A stretch of DNA of 64,000 bases from Planococcus circulans (GTDB lineage Bacteria > Bacillota > Bacilli > Bacillales_A > Planococcaceae): NCBI RefSeq assembly GCF_020023385.1, contig NZ_JAIQCL010000005.1, positions 124,001 to 188,000 on the forward strand. The letters run 5' to 3'. The notes below the pieces were generated by a model, which searched no databases, had not been told where the DNA came from, and saw nothing but the letters and a program-made list of their open reading frames with translations. Positions within the stretch are counted from its first letter, which is position 1; each line of letters opens with the position of its first letter. The position numbers and the translations under genes are program-made. Shown here piece by piece: positions 59,967 through 64,000 of this stretch.

Positions 59967-60017
59967 GCCATCTTCCCTTTCTGAAACGAATTAAATGATG
60001 TTCGCGCTATTCAAAGA

Positions 60018-61205
60018 CTATGCTTGATAATGCTGAAAAAAGGATTTCGCGGTATTGCGCAATAAAACGAGAAGATGCAGTGAACCTGTGACTATAGTCA
60101 CTTCTTCTTTGTAGCACACAGGTAATATATCACATAAATTTGTAATTGTCTTTCTTTTACTTTTACTTTCATCAAATAATATTTCGGCTGGCAACGCACG
60201 TTCATTATCAAAATCAATAAAGGTGAAATGATCGCTGACCGTTTCCAGTTTGCGCAGGACACTTACATAATCCTTGTCTTTGAATATCCCCATGACGATG
60301 TGGACCGGCCGCCCTGGAAATGTATCATTTATCGTCGCAACCAATGCATCGATGCTCGCCTTGTTGTGGGCGCCGTCAAAAATGACTCCTGGATAGACTT
60401 CTTCAAACCGGTATGCAAGTGTTGCGGATTCGAGGCCGAGCAACGCTTTGTCTTCATTGAAATCCAGTCCAAGCAGTTCTTTAGCCGCTTCCATTGCCAA
60501 TGAGGCGTTTTTTTGCTGATGCGGCCCTTTTAACTTCAATGGAACAGCAATATTCTGGGTAGGGCATATTACTTCGGCGTGCAGGCGGTCAGCCGTTTCC
60601 TGAACGATTTTCATAGCCGGATCCGGCAGCTCGCCGATGACGACAGGCTTCCATTTCTTAATGATTCCTGCTTTATGGCGGGAAATTTTTTCTATTGTAT
60701 CCCCCAGAAAACGGGTATGGTCGATAGCAATCGATGGAATAATGGCAATTTCGGAATCGATGACATTGGTGCTGTCAAGCGCTCCACCCATGCCGGCTTC
60801 AATGATCGCAAAATCAGGCGATTGTTCCTGGAAAACGACGAAAGCCGCAGCTGTCAACAGCTCAAAATCCGTCAAAGGCGTTTGTAAGCGGCTTAAGCGT
60901 TCCATGACTTGGCTAAGTTCAGCCGGACTGACGGGTTCCCCGTTGATCTGGATTTGATCGTGAAGATCTTCAATGCAGGGCGAATAGAAATTGCCGACGC
61001 GATAGCCATGCGCTTGGAGGATGGCTGACAGGAACGTAGCTGTTGATCCTTTTCCATTGGTTCCTGCCAAATGAATGAACCTGCCGCTCTGGTGGGGATT
61101 CCCCAGCTCTTCCAGCGCAGCCGTTATGGCCTCCAGTCCCGGATGGATCGCCGAATCTGTATGTATATTCCATTTGCTTTTGTATTGTTCAAGTCCAATT
61201 ATCAT
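60018..61205 (-). CDS. folC: Folylpolyglutamate synthase/dihydrofolate synthase
   Basis: Mur-ligase-family enzyme that adds glutamate to folates. 395 residues from the ATG at 61205 (AGAGG upstream), somewhat shorter than Bacillus FolC (about 430). P-loop HLAGTNGKGSTATFLSAIL, YSPCIEDLHDQIQING (the usual sequence is SPHLxxxxERI), and EAGMGGALDSTNV are present; C-terminal domain VIFDGAHNKASIDAL. The changed SPC...D motif and short C-terminal part make it a somewhat diverged copy. In B. subtilis valS-folC are adjacent; here ATP-grasp genes intervene. Confidence 0.92.
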   Translation of the reverse strand: MIIGLEQYKSKWNIHTDSAIHPGLEAITAALEELGNPHQSGRFIHLAGTNGKGSTATFLSAILQAHGYRVGNFYSPCIEDLHDQIQINGEPVSPAELSQVMERLSRLQTPLTDFELLTAAAFVVFQEQSPDFAIIEAGMGGALDSTNVIDSEIAIIPSIAIDHTRFLGDTIEKISRHKAGIIKKWKPVVIGELPDPAMKIVQETADRLHAEVICPTQNIAVPLKLKGPHQQKNASLAMEAAKELLGLDFNEDKALLGLESATLAYRFEEVYPGVIFDGAHNKASIDALVATINDTFPGRPVHIVMGIFKDKDYVSVLRKLETVSDHFTFIDFDNERALPAEILFDESKSKRKTITNLCDILPVCYKEEVTIVTGSLHLLVLLRNTAKSFFQHYQA

Positions 61206-61276
61206 AAGAAGCCTCTTTTCCGCGGTAAACATGATACACTTTTTGAGTATGATTATAGCACGAAGGTGGAATGGAT

Positions 61277-62140
61277 ATGACGAGTTGTTGGGTTATTTAC
61301 AACGGAAGCCTGGTTTCCGATAAGTTTGCAGACCAAGCCAGGCTTGTCGCCGAAGCTGCAGAAAAAGCCGGCATCGCCGTAACGATCAAGAAAAACTACG
61401 AAACCGTGATGGATTTATCAGTTAACTTCAGTATACCTGATTTTGCAATATTATTGGATAAAGATATCTTGCTTGGATATTTTTTGAAGAGTCGAGGCGT
61501 ACCGGTCTATAACGACCCTTCCGTCATCGATTTATGTGATAATAAAGCCACACAATACGTCCAGCTGGCTGCAGAAGGCTTGCCGATGCCACGAACGATT
61601 GTCGCGCCAAAAGTCTACCCGAATTTCTCCATTATGGATTCCGGTTATTTCGAAGAGATCATCGACCGGCTGAAGCTGCCGATGATCATCAAGGAAGGCC
61701 ATGGCTCATTCGGCATGAAGGTCTACTTGATCGAAACCGAAGAGCAGTTCTACGAAAAAGTCGACAGTCTTCGAGGAATCGATTTTGTATTTCAGGAGTT
61801 CATCGCTACGAGCCGCGGCCGTGACATCCGCGTCAATATTGTCGGCGGAAGGATTGTCGCTGCCATGTATCGCCATTCGGACACCGATTTCCGCGCCAAC
61901 ATCACCAATGGCGGCGTAGCTTCACCCATCGAACTGACCGCAGCCCAGCAGGAACTCGCACTCGCAGCCGCTCAGGCAGTCGGTGCAACTTTCGCCGGAG
62001 TCGATCTGCTGTTCGGCGAAGATGAAGAGCCCTTGGTATGTGAAGTGAATGCTGCCGCCCATATCCGCAATATCCTAAATGTCACGGGAGTCAATGTCGC
62101 AGATGCCATGATTGCTTATATACTGGAGGACTTAACATGA
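61277..62140 (+). CDS. RimK-like ATP-grasp ligase, first of a pair
   Basis: 287 residues from the ATG at 61277 (AAGGTGG seven bases upstream; an ATG at 61271 is possible). ATP-grasp features: LPMIIKEGHGSFGMKVYLI (Lys and Gly-rich lid), VFQEFI (adenine side Glu), DIRVNIVGGRIVAAMYR, and a metal-binding CEVNAAAHIRN. The enzyme would join a carboxylate to an amine with ATP. Nearest well-known types are RimK/LysX; the substrate is unknown. Four-base overlap with the next gene. Confidence 0.88.
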   Translation: MTSCWVIYNGSLVSDKFADQARLVAEAAEKAGIAVTIKKNYETVMDLSVNFSIPDFAILLDKDILLGYFLKSRGVPVYNDPSVIDLCDNKATQYVQLAAEGLPMPRTIVAPKVYPNFSIMDSGYFEEIIDRLKLPMIIKEGHGSFGMKVYLIETEEQFYEKVDSLRGIDFVFQEFIATSRGRDIRVNIVGGRIVAAMYRHSDTDFRANITNGGVASPIELTAAQQELALAAAQAVGATFAGVDLLFGEDEEPLVCEVNAAAHIRNILNVTGVNVADAMIAYILEDLT

Positions 62141-62934
62141 AACTTCTCTACGAAACAGCGGATGCTGAACGCAACTATGGATTTATCGAAGAATTGCAGC
62201 GCTTTGGCGATTTCGGGCTGGTCCAATGGGACGACTGGAGCGAAAAAGGCCAAGCAATGCTTGTGGATAAGTTGCAGGGTGAAACTGTCCTGTTTCGCGC
62301 TCGGCACCCTGAAGCTGCCCGGTTTCTGGAAGACCAAGGCATCCACCTGGTGAACCGGGCCGAAGTCAACCGCATCGCCAACGACAAATGGCAAAGCTAC
62401 CAGTTGTTCCTGTTGCTTGGTGTACCGTCAGTTCCGACCCACCGGGAAGCGACGGAATTTCCGTGCATCGCCAAAACAGCTGACGGTCATGGCGGTTCGG
62501 AGGTATGGCTCGTTGATAAGGCTGAAGACATTCCAACTGCCGCTTCCCCACTTATTTTTCAGCCAGTCGTTGAGCACCAGGCTGATGTCCGCGCCTATGT
62601 CATTGGCACAGAAGTCGTCGGTGCCGTCAAACGCAGTGCCAAGAGTTCCTTCAAGGCCAATTACTCACTTGGTGGGAGCATCGAGAAAACCGTCCTTAGC
62701 GCCGCGCAGGAAAAAGATGTTCTGCGGATCGCTCGCGCTTTGAACAGCGATTATATCGGCATCGACTTTCTGCTGCTCGAGGATGGTCGGCACCTGTTCA
62801 ATGAAATCGAAGATCCCGTCGGTGCCCGTTCCTTTTACGAAACACATGATGAAAACATCGCCGAGCTATTAGTGGAGCATATGCGGAAACTTGAAAAGTA
62901 TGCACCTTTCCGGCGGGAAGATCGGCCGAAGTAG
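62137..62934 (+). CDS. RimK-like ATP-grasp ligase, second of a pair
   Basis: 265 residues, start overlapping the previous stop (ATGA). FPCIAKTADGHGGSEVWLV is the lid and Lys region, IFQPVVE the hinge, DVRAYVIGTEVVGAVKR and NYSLGG follow, and the metal site reads FNEIEDPVGARS in place of EVN. Sequence similarity to its partner is limited to the fold motifs. Co-translated with the first gene, so they probably act on the same product. No peptide, carrier protein or transporter gene is nearby. Confidence 0.87.
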   Translation: MKLLYETADAERNYGFIEELQRFGDFGLVQWDDWSEKGQAMLVDKLQGETVLFRARHPEAARFLEDQGIHLVNRAEVNRIANDKWQSYQLFLLLGVPSVPTHREATEFPCIAKTADGHGGSEVWLVDKAEDIPTAASPLIFQPVVEHQADVRAYVIGTEVVGAVKRSAKSSFKANYSLGGSIEKTVLSAAQEKDVLRIARALNSDYIGIDFLLLEDGRHLFNEIEDPVGARSFYETHDENIAELLVEHMRKLEKYAPFRREDRPK

Positions 62935-62969
62935 TAGCTGTATAAATCGTACTCGTTTTTTCACCTTTA

Positions 62970-63061
62970 GATATTCCGCAACACAGCTCCTAAAAGCCCG
63001 GTGCTCCTGCATCGCTGCGCTAGCTTGCCCGCGGGAGTCTCCGCTGTGTTGCTCCATATCC
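62970..63061. repeat. Modular palindromic intergenic repeat, arm I with core II (R5)
   Basis: Arms GATATTCCGCAACACAGC and GCTGTGTTGCTCCATATC are of the type I form, but the inside GTGCTCCTGCATCGCTGCGC + TAGCTT is the inverse of the type II core. It is a hybrid of the two repeat types. Confidence 0.82.
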
Positions 63062-63262
63062 TTTAATAAAACAGCAAAAGAATTAGGCTCACATTTTTCT
63101 TATTGTATTTTAGCGCCGGCGCGTCCCAGGGCTAAGCGAAGCAAAAAGACTGGCGTTTTTTACCTGGCTTTTTGCGGGAGCTATGCCCAAAACGTCCGAA
63201 GCGGTGTATAAAATTTCGCTCCATAACTTCAACATCATAGTTTGTAAAATGCCGCTAAACCG
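63062..63262. other. Gene-free stretch between the ATP-grasp genes and valS
   Basis: Contains another GCGCGTCC element (TTAGCGCCGGCGCGTCCCAGG at 63109-63129, shown in part) like those near 45867 and 46083. I see no gene or RNA. Confidence 0.6.
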
Positions 63263-63299
63263 CAAAAACCGCTCTCCCATTTGGGAAAGCGGTTTTTTC
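63263..63299 (-). terminator. Intrinsic terminator of valS
   Basis: Minus-strand AACCGCTTTCCC-AAAT-GGGAGAGCGGTT followed by TTTGC, just after the valS stop. Confidence 0.85.
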
Positions 63300-63304
63300 A
63301 TCTG

Positions 63305-64000
63305 TTACAGGTTCTGCAATTCTACAATGCGTTTTTCAACCGTTGCGTGTTTTTCCACGTAATCGGCTTGCTTCGCACGTTCTTCTGCAACAACGGCTTC
63401 AGGTGCTTTGGAAACAAAGCGTTCATTCGACAACTTACCGCTGACGAGTTTCACTTCTTTCGCCCATTTTTCCAGTTCCTTGTTCAGACGCGCAAGCTCT
63501 GCATCGATATCGATCAAGCCTTCAAGCGGCATGAACAACTCAGCACCGGACACGACAGCTGACATCGACTTTTCAGGAGCTTCGATGTTTTGGCCGATCG
63601 TCAATGTTTCCGGGTTGCAGAAACGTTCGATGTACGCTGCGTTCGCTTCAAGTACGGCATGCGTATTCGCGTCTTTCGCTGAAATCGTCAATGGCACTTT
63701 CTTGCTCATCGGCGACTGCACTTCCGCACGGATGGTCCGTACGGAACGGATGACATCCATCAACAGCTTCATGCTTGAAGACTGGCTTTGGTCCGTCAGG
63801 GAATCATCCACTGTCGGCCATGCGGCGATTGTGATCGATTCGCCTTGATGCGGCAGGTTCTGCCAGATTTCTTCCGTGATGAACGGCATGAACGGATGCA
63901 ATAGGCGCATCGTGTTATCCAGTACATAGGCAAGAACCGAACGCGTCATTTTCTTCGCTTCTTCGTCTTCGCCGTATAATGGCAATTTTGACATTTCGAT
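63305..64000 (-). CDS. valS: Valyl-tRNA synthetase, C-terminal part (window edge)
   Basis: Only the last 231 residues or so are present; the gene enters from the right edge with the frame open to base 64000. Visible are the end of the anticodon-binding domain ([19 protein letters not shown]) and the C-terminal coiled-coil arm ([19 protein letters not shown] and [16 protein letters not shown]), typical of ValRS. The catalytic HIGH and KMSKS motifs lie outside the window. The nearby folC confirms the assignment. Confidence 0.96.
   Translation of the reverse strand: MEMSKLPLYGEDEEAKKMTRSVLAYVLDNTMRLLHPFMPFITEEIWQNLPHQGESITIAAWPTVDDSLTDQSQSSSMKLLMDVIRSVRTIRAEVQSPMSKKVPLTISAKDANTHAVLEANAAYIERFCNPETLTIGQNIEAPEKSMSAVVSGAELFMPLEGLIDIDAELARLNKELEKWAKEVKLVSGKLSNERFVSKAPEAVVAEERAKQADYVEKHATVEKRIVELQNL

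Overview
The window reads as one continuous chromosomal segment of a low-to-mid-GC Gram-positive bacterium of the family Planococcaceae, most like Planococcus/Planomicrobium. Gene content and order follow the Bacillus subtilis backbone almost gene for gene: alaS ... recD2-yrrB-mnmA-yrvO-cymR / rarA / tcdA-6S RNA-aspS-hisS / yrvJ / dtd-relA ... apt-recJ / secDF / comN / yajC-tgt-queA-ruvB-ruvA / niaR / pheA-pheB-obg-spo0B / rpmA-prp-rplU / minD-minC-mreD-mreC-mreB-radC-maf / comC ... folC ... valS. The family assignment is an inference from this synteny, the protein sequences and the loss of sporulation genes; no database search was possible. Almost everything is on the minus strand; the plus-strand genes are rarA, the yrvJ-type amidase, niaR and two ATP-grasp genes.

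Layout. 1-5105: alaS (cut by the left edge) with a T-box leader and a consensus promoter, then recD2. 5130-8502: the sulfur/tRNA-thiolation operon cymR-yrvO-mnmA-yrrB running into recD2. 8888-11489: rarA and tcdA. 11537-15180: 6S RNA, then aspS-hisS under a T-box. 15204-17145: paired hairpins, a four-SH3b amidase, a terminator and a 20-bp-period array. 17211-24970: dtd-relA, a DJ-1/PfpI protein and an intracellular-looking beta-helix protein inserted between relA and apt, then apt-recJ. 25054-32814: lapA, secDF, comN, yajC-tgt-queA-ruvB-ruvA. 32940-37948: niaR, pheA-pheB-obg-spo0B, rpmA-prp-rplU. 38151-44596: array B, a NERD/zinc-ribbon protein, minD-minC-mreD-mreC-mreB, radC-maf. 44846-59966: an expanded comC locus with a complete Gram-positive type IV pilus set (PilD, O, N, M, major pilin, C, T, B, a VanW-like/calcium-repeat protein, a small membrane protein, three minor pilins) and a membrane GAF-GGDEF protein. 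60018-64000: folC, two divergent tandem ATP-grasp genes, and the C-terminal part of valS.

How it works together. Most of the segment is housekeeping: tRNA charging, modification and proofreading (alaS, aspS, hisS, valS, dtd, mnmA, tcdA, tgt, queA), stringent response (relA), recombination and repair (recD2, recJ, ruvAB, rarA, radC), protein export (secDF, yajC), ribosome assembly (rplU, prp, rpmA, obg) and cell shape and division (mreBCD, minCD). The accessory part is the pilus cluster. PilB carries an N-terminal MshEN-type c-di-GMP-binding signature and a GGDEF protein is encoded next to the cluster, which suggests a local c-di-GMP-controlled, retractable (PilT) pilus. The most unusual non-coding features are three intergenic arrays with an exact or near-exact 20-21 bp period, each downstream of a minus-strand gene and each sharing a CGCA core in the transcript sense, and a family of modular palindromic intergenic repeats with exchangeable arms and cores.
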